NCBI RefSeq assembly: GCF_003555545.1 | Contig: NZ_CP032157.1 | Span: forward strand, 748,546-812,545 | Reading direction: 5' to 3' | Source: Paraflavitalea soli | Lineage (GTDB): Bacteria > Bacteroidota > Bacteroidia > Chitinophagales > Chitinophagaceae | DNA: 64,000 bases | In this document: positions 46,825-55,220 of the stretch, piece by piece | Position numbering within the stretch: the first letter of the stretch is position 1 | Layout: every line of letters begins with the position of its first letter | Made by a program: the position numbers and the translations under genes | The notes under the pieces: generated by a model | Seen by the model: only the letters and a program-made list of their open reading frames with translations | Told to the model about the DNA's origin: nothing | Databases searched by the model: none

Positions 46825-48171
46825 ATGAACAGAAAAGAGTTTGTTAGAAATACCAGCCTGGCAGCCGCTGCCCTGGTAATGCCGGGCAAGAGCCTGTTTG
46901 CCGGCAAGTCCGATACCAAAGTTAAAATAGGTGTTATCGGTGTAGGCCTTCGTGGTCAGGGTCACCTGAGCCTGTTGCTGAAAAGAGAAGATGTTGAGGT
47001 GGTAGCGATCTGTGATGTGGATGATAAGATGCTTGGCTGGTCGAAAGACATGATCACGAAAAGCGGCAGGAAGATGCCGGAAGTCTTTACAGGCGATCCT
47101 TATGCCTGGAAGAAACTGGTAGAAAAGAAGGGGCTGGAGGCGGTAGTGATCGCTACACCCTGGGAATGGCACAAGCCCATGATCATCGGTGCGCTGGAAG
47201 CCGGCATTAAATACGTAGGTACTGAAGTATGCCTGGGCATTACGCTGGCCGATCATTGGGAGGTTGTGAAAGCTGCTGAAAAATACCAGGCGCACGTAAT
47301 GATGATGGAGAATGTTTGTTACCGCCGTGATGTAATGGCGGTGCTCAATATGGTGCGGCAGGGATTGTTTGGTGAAATGGTGCACCTGCAGGGCGGATAC
47401 CAGCATGATCTGCGTGCTGTGAAGTTCAACAGTGCTACCGGGGCCAAAGGCGTGGAATTTGGTGAGAACGCATTTTCAGAAGCGAAGTGGCGTACCAACC
47501 ACTCGGTGCACCGCAATGGAGACCTGTATCCTACGCATGGTGTAGGGCCGCTGGCGCATTGTATCAATATCAACCGGGGCAATCGTTTCTTAACACTCAA
47601 TTCCTTTTCTACGAAGACAAGGGGATTGCACAACTATATTGTGAAGGAAGGCGGAGCGACGCATCCCAATGCGAAAGTAAATTTCAAACTGGGGGATGTG
47701 GTTACCACGCATATTTCCTGTGCCAATGGGGAAACGATCCTCCTGCAGCATGATACCAATTTGCCCCGGCCTTATTCTCTTGGCTTCCGGGTGCAGGGCA
47801 CGGAAGGCTTGTGGATGGATGTAAACAGGAGCATCTACATTGAAGGAAAATCGGCCAAAGGTCACCAGTGGGACGATCAGAAAACCTGGCTCGACAAATA
47901 TGATCACCCGCTGTGGGCTAAGTACAGCAATTCGGCAGAAGGTGCGGGGCATGGCGGTATGGACTTTTTTGTGGTGAATTCCTTTGTCGAGTCTGTGAAG
48001 CGCAAAGTGGCTACCCCGATGGATGTGTATGATGCAGCTGCTTGGAGTGCGATCACTCCATTGAGTGAACAATCCATCGAGCTGGGCAATGAAACGGTAG
48101 AGTTTCCCGACTTTACCGGTGGCCAGTGGATGTACCGCAAACCGGTGTTTGCTTTAGATGATCAGTATTAA
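46825..48171 (+). CDS. GH109-type Gfo/Idh/MocA oxidoreductase (alpha-N-acetylgalactosaminidase-like)
   Basis: 448 residues. A Tat/Sec-like signal (MNRKEFVRNTSLAAAALVMP) precedes the NAD-binding Rossmann motif IGVIGVGLRGQGH. GH109-type features are MMMENVCYRRDVMAVLNMV, YQHDLRAVKF, LYPTHGVGPLAHC and GHGGMDFF, which contribute to NAD-dependent cleavage of alpha-GalNAc. Length (448) is normal for GH109. Exported and cofactor-bound, probably via Tat. Dehydrogenation of another substrate by the same fold is the alternative. Confidence 0.85.
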   Translation: MNRKEFVRNTSLAAAALVMPGKSLFAGKSDTKVKIGVIGVGLRGQGHLSLLLKREDVEVVAICDVDDKMLGWSKDMITKSGRKMPEVFTGDPYAWKKLVEKKGLEAVVIATPWEWHKPMIIGALEAGIKYVGTEVCLGITLADHWEVVKAAEKYQAHVMMMENVCYRRDVMAVLNMVRQGLFGEMVHLQGGYQHDLRAVKFNSATGAKGVEFGENAFSEAKWRTNHSVHRNGDLYPTHGVGPLAHCININRGNRFLTLNSFSTKTRGLHNYIVKEGGATHPNAKVNFKLGDVVTTHISCANGETILLQHDTNLPRPYSLGFRVQGTEGLWMDVNRSIYIEGKSAKGHQWDDQKTWLDKYDHPLWAKYSNSAEGAGHGGMDFFVVNSFVESVKRKVATPMDVYDAAAWSAITPLSEQSIELGNETVEFPDFTGGQWMYRKPVFALDDQY

Positions 48172-48214
48172 CCATTCAATACCCTTTCTTATTTTTCCGT
48201 ATCCTGTAATGGGT

Positions 48215-48257
48215 TACAAAGCAAGACAGCCTTCCGGGGCTGTTTTTTGCTTTGTAA
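48215..48257. terminator. Terminator between GH109 gene and convergent oxidoreductase
   Basis: ACAGCC-TTCCGG-GGCTGT with six T, nested in a longer pairing (ACAAAGCAA with TTGCTTTGT). Confidence 0.85.
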
Positions 48258-48263
48258 TACGTT

Positions 48264-49115
48264 TTATGAAATGCTATCCTTCCCGATCACCGTCCAGTCG
48301 TCATTACCATGCCCCTTGGCGATCCACCGGTCCATTTCCGCAGCAATGGCGGGTACAATGGCCAGTTGGGTGCCGCCTTTGGCCGCGCTGTCTAAAAACA
48401 ACTGCGTGTCTTTGCGCGCCATACTCAATTCCCAGGAAGGTTTGTCATACGTGCCGGCTGTCATTCTCTTCAACCGGGCAGGCAGCATAGCGCCGGGGTT
48501 CCACAGGTCAAACAAGGCCGCTATATCACTAACGGGAATATTCAGTGCTTTGGCAAGCGTAAGCGTATCTGCCAGTCCTGCTGTAAACGTTACCAGGAAG
48601 CAGTTGCCCATCAGCTTCATACCGGCAGCTTTCCCTTCTTCAGCACCCAGATTGATGAGTTTACCTGTCATGGCCGACAGGGTAGGGGTCAGCTTCCCGA
48701 TCACTGTCTGGTCGCCCGATACCAGCATGTACCCGGTACTTTCCAATGCATTGGGAGGCCCCATGAACACCGGTGCATGTAAATAGGTATATCCTTTTTC
48801 TTTCCAGGCCTGCGTGCGTTGTATGGCCCCTTCTGCAGAAGTAGTGGTATGGTCAATAATAACAACGCCGGGTGCGAAGCCCGGTGCAGCCAGGTTCAGC
48901 ACATCATTCACCGAGGCATCATCCTTCAGCGTGATGTGAATGATGTCGGCGCCTTTCACAGCATCGGCTACGTTGGCAAATGCCTTTGCCCCATCTGCTT
49001 CCAGTGCAGTGGCTTTGGCAGCTGTTCTGTTCCATACATTGACTTGTTCCCCTTTCCTGATCAATGCCCGTACAAAATTGGACCCCAACAGGCCCATACC
49101 TATAAATGCTCTCAT
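48264..49115 (-). CDS. NAD(P)-dependent oxidoreductase, 3-hydroxyisobutyrate dehydrogenase family
   Basis: 283 residues of the beta-hydroxyacid dehydrogenase family. The N-terminal Rossmann motif is FIGMGLLGSNFVRALI, followed by VNVWNRTAAKATAL (an Asn-Arg favouring NADP). LHAPVFMGPPNALESTGYML carries the family's substrate-binding stretch, in which the usual GG is GP. The catalytic Lys lies in GKAAGMKLMGNCFL (about residue 166-179). C-terminal all-helical domain to the end. Imine reductases share this fold, so the substrate is open. Single gene. Confidence 0.88.
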   Translation of the reverse strand: MRAFIGMGLLGSNFVRALIRKGEQVNVWNRTAAKATALEADGAKAFANVADAVKGADIIHITLKDDASVNDVLNLAAPGFAPGVVIIDHTTTSAEGAIQRTQAWKEKGYTYLHAPVFMGPPNALESTGYMLVSGDQTVIGKLTPTLSAMTGKLINLGAEEGKAAGMKLMGNCFLVTFTAGLADTLTLAKALNIPVSDIAALFDLWNPGAMLPARLKRMTAGTYDKPSWELSMARKDTQLFLDSAAKGGTQLAIVPAIAAEMDRWIAKGHGNDDWTVIGKDSIS

Positions 49116-49263
49116 AGTAATTACTTTTTATAAAGGTATTAAAATATTGCACGGCAATTACTCAGTGCCCATCCGGCATCCCTTGCTGAAGTATCCGTAT
49201 AATGCAATACTTGGCTCGTTTTGACTGGGTGATTTCCTGCATCCCCTTCCTTTTCTTATATGC

Positions 49264-49821
49264 TTACGCAGCCTGCACTGGCTTATAACTCACCGCCAGC
49301 ACACCTTTCTCCAGGGATTGTACATTCACCAACTCAAAGCTGCTATTCATGTCTTCAAATAACCGGCCACCGGAAGTACCCATAATATGCGGGTTGATCA
49401 ACAGTTTCAGTTCATCTACCAATCCTGCTTGTAATAATGTCTTCACCAGCATGGTACTGCCCTGCACCAGTATATTGCCGCTGGTTGCTTTTTTGAGGGC
49501 GGCTATTTCCTGTATTATGTTTTGCTTAATGATGGTGGTGTTCTCCCACTTTGCTTCTTCCAGATGAGCGGACGCTACATATTTCTTCACCTTGTTGAGT
49601 TTCTCTGCTACGCCCATTTCATTGTTTTGCATCATAGACCAGTAGCCATGTAACATTTCATAAGTAATACGGCCATACAGCATGGCATCACAGTCATGTA
49701 TAATATCCTGTATATACTTTCCCCGGCTATCACTGTGGTAAGGATTAAACCATTGCTCCATAGAGCTGGCATCAACAACTCCATCTAAAGACATCCATTC
49801 GCTAACGATTAATTTTTTCAT
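49264..49821 (-). CDS. RibD C-terminal/dihydrofolate reductase-fold protein
   Basis: 185 residues from the ATG at 49821 (MKKLIVSEWMSLDGVVDA), preferred over an upstream frame extension that is not protein-like. The pattern is that of the 'dihydrofolate reductase family' (RibD_C): MLYGRITYEMLHGYWSMM, GNILVQGSTMLVKTLLQAGL, VDELKLLINPHIMGTSGGRL. It is a NADPH-dependent reductase of unknown substrate. Located 67 bp downstream of an AraC gene on the same strand; the two may be functionally linked. Confidence 0.88.
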   Translation of the reverse strand: MKKLIVSEWMSLDGVVDASSMEQWFNPYHSDSRGKYIQDIIHDCDAMLYGRITYEMLHGYWSMMQNNEMGVAEKLNKVKKYVASAHLEEAKWENTTIIKQNIIQEIAALKKATSGNILVQGSTMLVKTLLQAGLVDELKLLINPHIMGTSGGRLFEDMNSSFELVNVQSLEKGVLAVSYKPVQAA

Positions 49822-49888
49822 GGTAATAATATTTACCACAAAAATGGAGCAGGTTGCCTGGACGGAATAGAACAAACCCGTCAACAGA

Positions 49889-50674
49889 TTAGAATTTAGG
49901 ATTATATGGAGCCATTTGGGCCAGGTATTCTTTGGGTGTAAGCCCGGTGAACTCTTTAAACGTGCGGATAAAGTGACTTTGGTCGGCGAAGCCATGATCG
50001 TAGGCGAGATCGCTGAGCTTGCTAAACCCGTATTGGTTTAATTGCTGGAAAGCAGCATTGAACTGGCATACCCGGCTGAACAGTTTGGGTGCGATGCCTA
50101 CATGCGCTTCAAACAATCGCTGGAAAGTTCTTTCCGATATATGCAGGTCCTGCCGTATCCTGATCAATGCATCGGGCGAATGATCCTTAATGATCTCTTG
50201 CGTGGCAAATACGATCTTCCTGTCGGTGGTACTGTCATGCGATAATTGAAGTATAAAACGCTCCAGCAACTGCAGGCGTTCTGTGAGGGAAGGCAGGTTT
50301 AACAGTTGCTCTTCCAAAGAAAATGCATTTGCCTGTTGCAGGAGCGCCAGGTCCATATGAGCGTCCGTCAGTTCCTGGGCAGCAATGCCAAACAAAGCTT
50401 TCAATGCATAAGGATAGAAAAAGCAGGCGATCATCGTAAAATCGCCGCGGAGCGACAAAGCATCAGGTTTGATCAGTTGTCCGTACAAGGTAAGGTGGCC
50501 AATACTTTGGTCTTGCTTCAGGGCGGGCACCGTTTGAAAAACAAGGGTGGGAGCCCCATTGGCAAAGAGGGGCAACACAAAATCGGGATGGATGTGGCGG
50601 TCGTTCTCAATGACCAGGATATGGCTTACATACCGGCTGACGGCTGGAGAGGGTATGATAAACTGCGTTTTCAC
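49889..50674 (-). CDS. AraC family transcriptional regulator (DUF6597-type)
   Basis: 261 residues. N-terminal sensor half (1-150: YVSHILVIENDRHIHPDFVL, GDFTMIACFFYPYALKALFG) of DUF6597 type, and C-terminal AraC helix-turn-helix pair at about 160-256 (LHISERTFQRLFEAHVGIAP and LSDLAYDHGFADQSHFIRTF). Same architecture as the regulator at 17756-18604. The gene next to it encodes a RibD-fold reductase, a plausible target. Divergent from a DUF4919 gene. Confidence 0.92.
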   Translation of the reverse strand: MKTQFIIPSPAVSRYVSHILVIENDRHIHPDFVLPLFANGAPTLVFQTVPALKQDQSIGHLTLYGQLIKPDALSLRGDFTMIACFFYPYALKALFGIAAQELTDAHMDLALLQQANAFSLEEQLLNLPSLTERLQLLERFILQLSHDSTTDRKIVFATQEIIKDHSPDALIRIRQDLHISERTFQRLFEAHVGIAPKLFSRVCQFNAAFQQLNQYGFSKLSDLAYDHGFADQSHFIRTFKEFTGLTPKEYLAQMAPYNPKF

Positions 50675-50808
50675 AATACAATTTATTCATTTTAATGGGA
50701 ATGTGCAGTGTGCGTTTTTCTATCCGGGGTCAACAGAAATCCAGGCATTTCATTGCCAATTCTGACCGGTATACCGTAGATTTAAGCACCTTTTCAACCC
50801 TGACCATT

Positions 50809-51462
50809 ATGACAAAGACCACTTTATGCCTGATTCTTTCCCTGTTGACGGCCTTCTGTACTTACGCGCAAACCACTCCTGTTGTGGAACTGCCAGCTTT
50901 TAATGACGAATATTCGGCCCTGGTAAAGCAACTGGAGGCAGGACAAACGGATATTGATTACAGAGCCTTCCGGGAAAAGTTTATCGAAAGTGAGCAGTTC
51001 AAAATAGCTTCCAAAAGAAGTAAGGAGTATGACAGCTTAAAAAAGGAAATGTATACGCAAATGGGCAAAAGAAATGCTCCTGAAGTGATCAAAATAACAA
51101 AGCAAATGCTGAGCATCAACTATACCAGTATGATTGCGCACAAAATACTCCGTCAAACTTATAGTATCATTGGCGATACCAGTAACGCTGCCAGGTATAA
51201 GGCCATCCAATTTGGCTTGTTGAATTCAATAGTAAATAATGGCGATGGGAATACCTGCACCACGGCCTGGCCGGTAGTCCAGATAGAAGAAGAGTACTTC
51301 ATCTTACAAATGCTGGGAGCGGATGTTTTAAAGCAAAGCACGGACACAAAGGGCGGCCATTGTGATAAAATGGAAGTAAAGACCGAAGAAGGCGAGAAAA
51401 AGACCTATTATTTCGGGATCAGCAAAATATTCGAAGGGTACAAAAAATTGATGTCGAAATAA
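50809..51462 (+). CDS. DUF4919 secreted protein
   Basis: 217 residues from the ATG at 50809, which starts a signal peptide (MTKTTLCLILSLLTAFCTYA). The C-terminal half follows the DUF4919 pattern: LLNSIVNNGDGNTCTTAWPV, VQIEEEYFILQMLGADVLKQ, then CDKMEVK and TYYFGISKIFEGY. The family is found almost only in Bacteroidota and has no known activity. Mature protein is alpha-helical (KQMLSINYTSMIAHKILRQT). It starts 134 bp from the divergent AraC gene. Confidence 0.85.
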   Translation: MTKTTLCLILSLLTAFCTYAQTTPVVELPAFNDEYSALVKQLEAGQTDIDYRAFREKFIESEQFKIASKRSKEYDSLKKEMYTQMGKRNAPEVIKITKQMLSINYTSMIAHKILRQTYSIIGDTSNAARYKAIQFGLLNSIVNNGDGNTCTTAWPVVQIEEEYFILQMLGADVLKQSTDTKGGHCDKMEVKTEEGEKKTYYFGISKIFEGYKKLMSK

Positions 51463-51548
51463 GCATGGCTTAATTGCTTTTTTACAGCATTGATTAGTGC
51501 TTAACCCTTTATCTGCGTTGTTCACTCACCATACTAGCCTCGATCACC

Positions 51549-52301
51549 ATGCACTTTAACTTTCACGAACGGTACAAAGACTATTCAACCCCCGAATTAA
51601 AAAAGATACTGGCCCAGGCCGGCGATTACCAGCCCGCGGCCGTGGAAGCTGTTACGGCTATCCTCAACGAAAGAGAACAGCTGCCTGAGTCGGCCATAGA
51701 GGATAATCCGGAGGTGGAAACCTACGGGGACACCGGTGGTGGAACAAAAGTGGCCGGGCGTCAACCCTGGACAGATAAGATAGCCCTTTTGCTAAAGCCG
51801 GTGCTGCAGCCGGTACAAGGTATACAACCCAACAGATGGCTTAATGTGTTGATGATCCTGCTCACGTTAAGATTGATATGGTTAGCCTACGGCGCTTTCA
51901 GGTTATGCTTTCTGTTGATAGGGTGTGAGGATTGTGAGATCGACAGGTATTTTTGGCTGGCCCTGTTAAATGCCCCCTTTGTAGGATTGGTGTTATTCCT
52001 ATTATTGAAACAAAGAGCCCTGGGATGGATACTGCTTTGCTGCGAATGTGTTTTTATGATCACCAATGGCTTAAGCCAGGTCTATTACTATTTTAAAAAG
52101 AACGATCCTTTCGATGCAGGTCTGTGGGAATTATGGTTATTCCTTCCCTTGATTATTAGGTTGATCCTGGTCATTTATTTATGCCGGCCAGATGTGGCCG
52201 GTATATTTGGTATCACCCCGGAGCGTAAGAAAAAAGTAATTACGATCACTGCCGGCCTCACCTTGTTATACATGCTGGAGCAGGAAATATTGCATGGTTG
52301 A
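51549..52301 (+). CDS. Integral membrane protein of unknown function
   Basis: 250 residues. The N-terminal 50 residues form a soluble helical region (YSTPELKKILAQAGDYQPAA); about five membrane segments follow (starting near 99 LNVLMILLTLRLIWLAYGAF, 137, 160, 196 and 224). An acidic, Gly-rich linker separates the two parts. No family recognised. It is the second gene in a row on this strand after the DUF4919 gene (86-bp gap), perhaps co-transcribed. Confidence 0.75.
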   Translation: MHFNFHERYKDYSTPELKKILAQAGDYQPAAVEAVTAILNEREQLPESAIEDNPEVETYGDTGGGTKVAGRQPWTDKIALLLKPVLQPVQGIQPNRWLNVLMILLTLRLIWLAYGAFRLCFLLIGCEDCEIDRYFWLALLNAPFVGLVLFLLLKQRALGWILLCCECVFMITNGLSQVYYYFKKNDPFDAGLWELWLFLPLIIRLILVIYLCRPDVAGIFGITPERKKKVITITAGLTLLYMLEQEILHG

Positions 52302-52341
52302 TCGGTTGGTGGTGAATTCCTGCTAATAATTCCGCTTTCGC

Positions 52342-52371
52342 TTGCCTGTATGGTAGAATTATATAAATTTG
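52342..52371 (+). promoter_or_regulatory. Bacteroidota promoter for the YegP-like gene
   Basis: TTG (52342-52344), a 19-nt spacer and TAAATTTG (52364-52371) match the -33/-7 consensus exactly. Transcription would start near 52378, about 80 nt before the ATG. Confidence 0.65.
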
Positions 52372-52457
52372 GAATTGCCCCCTGCTCATTTACCGTGTGA
52401 AGTATTTACCTCATATGCCAGCCATATGACATTCCTTCATTTTAAAACTCCATCATC

Positions 52458-52790
52458 ATGGGTAAATTTGTAATCTCACAAAGGTCCAATGGCGAATTCC
52501 AGTTTGTATTGAAAGCCGGCAATACCGAACCAATACTAACCAGCGAAGGTTATACTGCCAAAGCCAGCTGCACGAATGGTATTGAATCGGTACGTACCAA
52601 TTCTCAGGACGATAGCAGGTATGACAAGAAGACTTCTTCCAACAACAAATTCTATTTTAACCTCAAGGCCGCGAACGGGCAGATCATTGGTACCAGTCAA
52701 ATGTATGAAAGTGCATCAGGCAGGGACAATGGGATTGCATCCGTGAAAAGCAACGCGCCCGGGGCCACCATAGAGGATACAACAGTTTAG
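52458..52790 (+). CDS. YegP family protein, two DUF1508 repeats
   Basis: 110 residues with two DUF1508 repeats: 3-50 (FVISQRSNGEFQFVLKAGNT, LTSEGYTAKASCTNGIESVR) and 53-102 (YDKKTSSNNKFYFNLKAANG, IGTSQMYESASGRDNGIASV). Length and double-repeat layout are those of E. coli YegP, a small cytoplasmic protein of unknown function. The upstream promoter and downstream terminator make this a single-gene unit. Expression is likely independent of neighbours. Confidence 0.93.
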   Translation: MGKFVISQRSNGEFQFVLKAGNTEPILTSEGYTAKASCTNGIESVRTNSQDDSRYDKKTSSNNKFYFNLKAANGQIIGTSQMYESASGRDNGIASVKSNAPGATIEDTTV

Positions 52791-52813
52791 CAATTGTTGA
52801 ATCATATTAACTA

Positions 52814-52857
52814 AAACAGGCTTCATTTGTGAACAACACAAGGGCCTGTTTTTTTTA
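52814..52857 (+). terminator. Terminator for the YegP-like gene
   Basis: AACAGGC pairs with GCCTGTT around an inner TTGTG/CACAA stem, followed by eight T. Confidence 0.85.
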
Positions 52858-53016
52858 TTGGTAGCATCCGCTGCTATGACCTCCTGGTACGTGCTTCTCT
52901 ATTCGGTTGTCTGTTCCGGTGACTAATTGTATAATATTGAGCAACTTGCTCCCTTTATTTACCCCCTGCTATGTTTTTGGGATCGATAATTTTATTATAT
53001 TTAATCATCCATTTGA

Positions 53017-53336
53017 TTTCCCCTCCATCCTTCCAGTCACTGGCTAAAGGCGGATTACCGGATTGGCAAGATCAATTTGTCGATGGTGGGTATGGTGGAC
53101 TTTGCCAGTTGGAGGGATAATCCGGATCCTAATAAAGACAATAAACTGCGTACCGCCTGGGGATATATTCCGGCAGTGGAGTATTTCCCTTTTAAGGACC
53201 TCAACCTGAAATTCTTTGTGAGCTTTGTAGGCCGGGTATACCGGTATACAGATATGCCAGGAGCAGGTTCGGCTCCACCAACAGCACTACTGGCGTGATC
53301 TCGCTGGGCCTTATTTCACCCTTGCACATACTGTAA
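53017..53336 (+). pseudogene. Decayed C-terminal fragment of an outer membrane porin
   Basis: An open frame from 53017 reads HWLKADYRIGKINLSMVGMV, then LRTAWGYIPAVEYFPFKDLN and LKFFVSFVGRVYRYTD, the style of a C-terminal beta-barrel. At about 53257 the frame must shift by one base (one T appears lost) to continue YARSRFGSTN..., ending TAA at 53334-53336 after LISPLHIL. The N-terminal part is missing and no signal peptide exists, so it is a remnant. Most similar in style to the phosphate-selective porin (OprO/OprP) type, which is my best guess. Confidence 0.75.
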
Positions 53337-53373
53337 ACCGGCAACCGAAGGCTGGGGGAGGGTTTCTGCCTGA

Positions 53374-53946
53374 TCAACGGGTGGCAGAAGGGTAATGCTT
53401 TTGTGTTGCCTCTTTATGCCTTCGTCTGAGCCGCATGGCAAAGGAGAGAAGGATAAATCCGAAGATCAGGGCATAGAACCCAAATATCAGGGTAATGGTT
53501 ATAGCGCCGGCAATGGGGTTGAGTATGATAAGGATGCCGAATGCAATGCCCAGTATGCCGGCCAATATATACCAGCCTTCGCCGGTGATCACTTTGCGCA
53601 GGCGGATGGAGACCACAATTTCGAGGAGACCTACTACAATGGCCCAGAATGCCACGAGGTAGAGCAGGGCAGCGCCGGTTACAAAGGGGTTCATAAAAGT
53701 AACTATACCGGCCAGTATGCTCAGTATGCCGATGGTGAGTACCCAGCCCCAATACTCCATTGTTTTCCGGCCACTGATGGCTGTTATTACGGAAAAGATG
53801 CCATCTACCAACATATAGGCGCCCAGGAAGATGACCAGGGTCGTAAATGTAACACCGGGAATCAGCAAAGCGATGATGCCCAGAATGATTGCAAACAGGC
53901 CCCTGAGCAGGAAGATCCACCAATACTGTGTGAAGAGCGGCGTCAT
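53374..53946 (-). CDS. HdeD family acid-resistance membrane protein
   Basis: 190 residues with six predicted membrane helices in three pairs, each pair a DUF308 repeat (for example WWIFLLRGLFAIILGIIALL, WGWVLTIGILSILAGIVTFM, GWYILAGILGIAFGILIILN). The end is basic (RLRRRHKEATQKHYPSATR). Inner membrane protein; in E. coli HdeD protects dense cultures from acid. Homologues in Bacteroidota are common and not tied to acid response. Single gene. Confidence 0.92.
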   Translation of the reverse strand: MTPLFTQYWWIFLLRGLFAIILGIIALLIPGVTFTTLVIFLGAYMLVDGIFSVITAISGRKTMEYWGWVLTIGILSILAGIVTFMNPFVTGAALLYLVAFWAIVVGLLEIVVSIRLRKVITGEGWYILAGILGIAFGILIILNPIAGAITITLIFGFYALIFGFILLSFAMRLRRRHKEATQKHYPSATR

Positions 53947-54166
53947 AATGAATAGTTTTATGTTAGAGATATAATGCCATTGGCTTGTCCGTTGCAGGAA
54001 CAGGGGTAGTGGTAGCAGTAAAGGGGGACTTGGTTGGAATAGCGGCAGTCGCAGTAATTCAGTGCAGGCGATAATACTTAAAGTTAATAAAATATATAAT
54101 ACGGTTAATGGCGTGCAGCGTTTTAAATCATTGCCTGGTCATGTTATGTTTTTATAACCTCCTGTC

Positions 54167-55153
54167 ATGCCCCAACTCTACTGTTCCCGCTTTTATAAAA
54201 TATCCCTTACACTATTACTTAGTTATGCTGTGTGGGGATGCAGAAAGCCTCATCATGAGCCCGGGCCGCCTCCCATCACCTCGATCCCTGAAGACGAGAT
54301 CGTACATATACCAGTTGTTGTGCATGTGTTGTACAACAAAGCAAGCTTTAATATTTCCGACGAGAAGATACAAACGCAGTTAAGGGTATTGAATGAGGAC
54401 TTCCGGAAAAAGAATGCGGATCTGTCTAAAACACCGGCTGAGTTTGCTGGCCTGACAGCCGATGCCGGGATCGAATTTGTACTGGCTACCAAGGACCCGA
54501 ATGGCAACCCTACCAATGGTATCATCAGGGTGTTGACCCAGGTAGATGGATGGAATGGCAATAATCCTTCGGGTAGCATACCAATAGCAGATCTAACGCT
54601 TTTTCATACAGCCCAGGGAGGCAGCGATGCCTGGCCTTCGGATCACTACCTGAATATATGGGTGGCTGAAATGTCAGACCGCAACGGTGCAATGGGCCTG
54701 GCAGGTTATTCCAGTTATCCCGGCGCAGATGCGCAGGTGGATGGGGTGGTCATTGATCCGCGTGCTTTTGGCACCCTGGTGCCTTTGAGCCCGGGCCATC
54801 TACTGGGCCGCACGGCCACGCATGAAATAGGTCATTGGCTCAACCTGCTGCATATATTTGGCGAATCAGATAATTGCACTTCTACTGATTTTGTTGATGA
54901 TACGCCCAGCACAGCTACCCGCTACCTGGGCATCCCTGTCTATCCCCAGTTCTCCTGCGGGCACAGCAATATGTTCATGAACTTTATGGATTATGTGGAT
55001 GATGAAGCCATGTACCTGTTTACCAAAGGCCAGCGGGAACGTATGCGCAAAACCTTTGCCACGGGCGGCGGCAGGAACAAGTTTTACCTGAATGTAAGTG
55101 AGAAATCAATGGATAAGGCAAATGGCCCTAATTCGCCTTTTCAGACTCCTTAG
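54167..55153 (+). CDS. M43 (pappalysin-like) zinc metalloprotease, lipoprotein
   Basis: 328 residues. A signal peptide ends in a lipobox (SYAVWGC, Cys25). The catalytic motif ATHEIGHWLNLLHIFG (H219, E220, H223, H229) fits HExxHxxxxxH, and the Met-turn lies in NMFMNFMDYVDDEAM. The N-terminal 100 residues have the usual prodomain-like part (VIPVVVHVLYNKASFN is the family start). Anchored in the outer membrane or periplasm, it would cleave extracellular proteins. Length is shorter than secreted T9SS members, and no C-terminal sorting domain is present. Confidence 0.92.
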   Translation: MPQLYCSRFYKISLTLLLSYAVWGCRKPHHEPGPPPITSIPEDEIVHIPVVVHVLYNKASFNISDEKIQTQLRVLNEDFRKKNADLSKTPAEFAGLTADAGIEFVLATKDPNGNPTNGIIRVLTQVDGWNGNNPSGSIPIADLTLFHTAQGGSDAWPSDHYLNIWVAEMSDRNGAMGLAGYSSYPGADAQVDGVVIDPRAFGTLVPLSPGHLLGRTATHEIGHWLNLLHIFGESDNCTSTDFVDDTPSTATRYLGIPVYPQFSCGHSNMFMNFMDYVDDEAMYLFTKGQRERMRKTFATGGGRNKFYLNVSEKSMDKANGPNSPFQTP

Positions 55154-55220
55154 GACCATTTGTAAACAGTGCTTAGCTGCTGTGGTTTTGTTCCTGTCTT
55201 TATAGCAATGCCTGTCTTAT

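Noticed and set aside
53077-53298. 73-residue frame with a TTG start as a real gene
   Set aside because: It is a fragment of a barrel sequence with a frameshift, better explained as a pseudogene.
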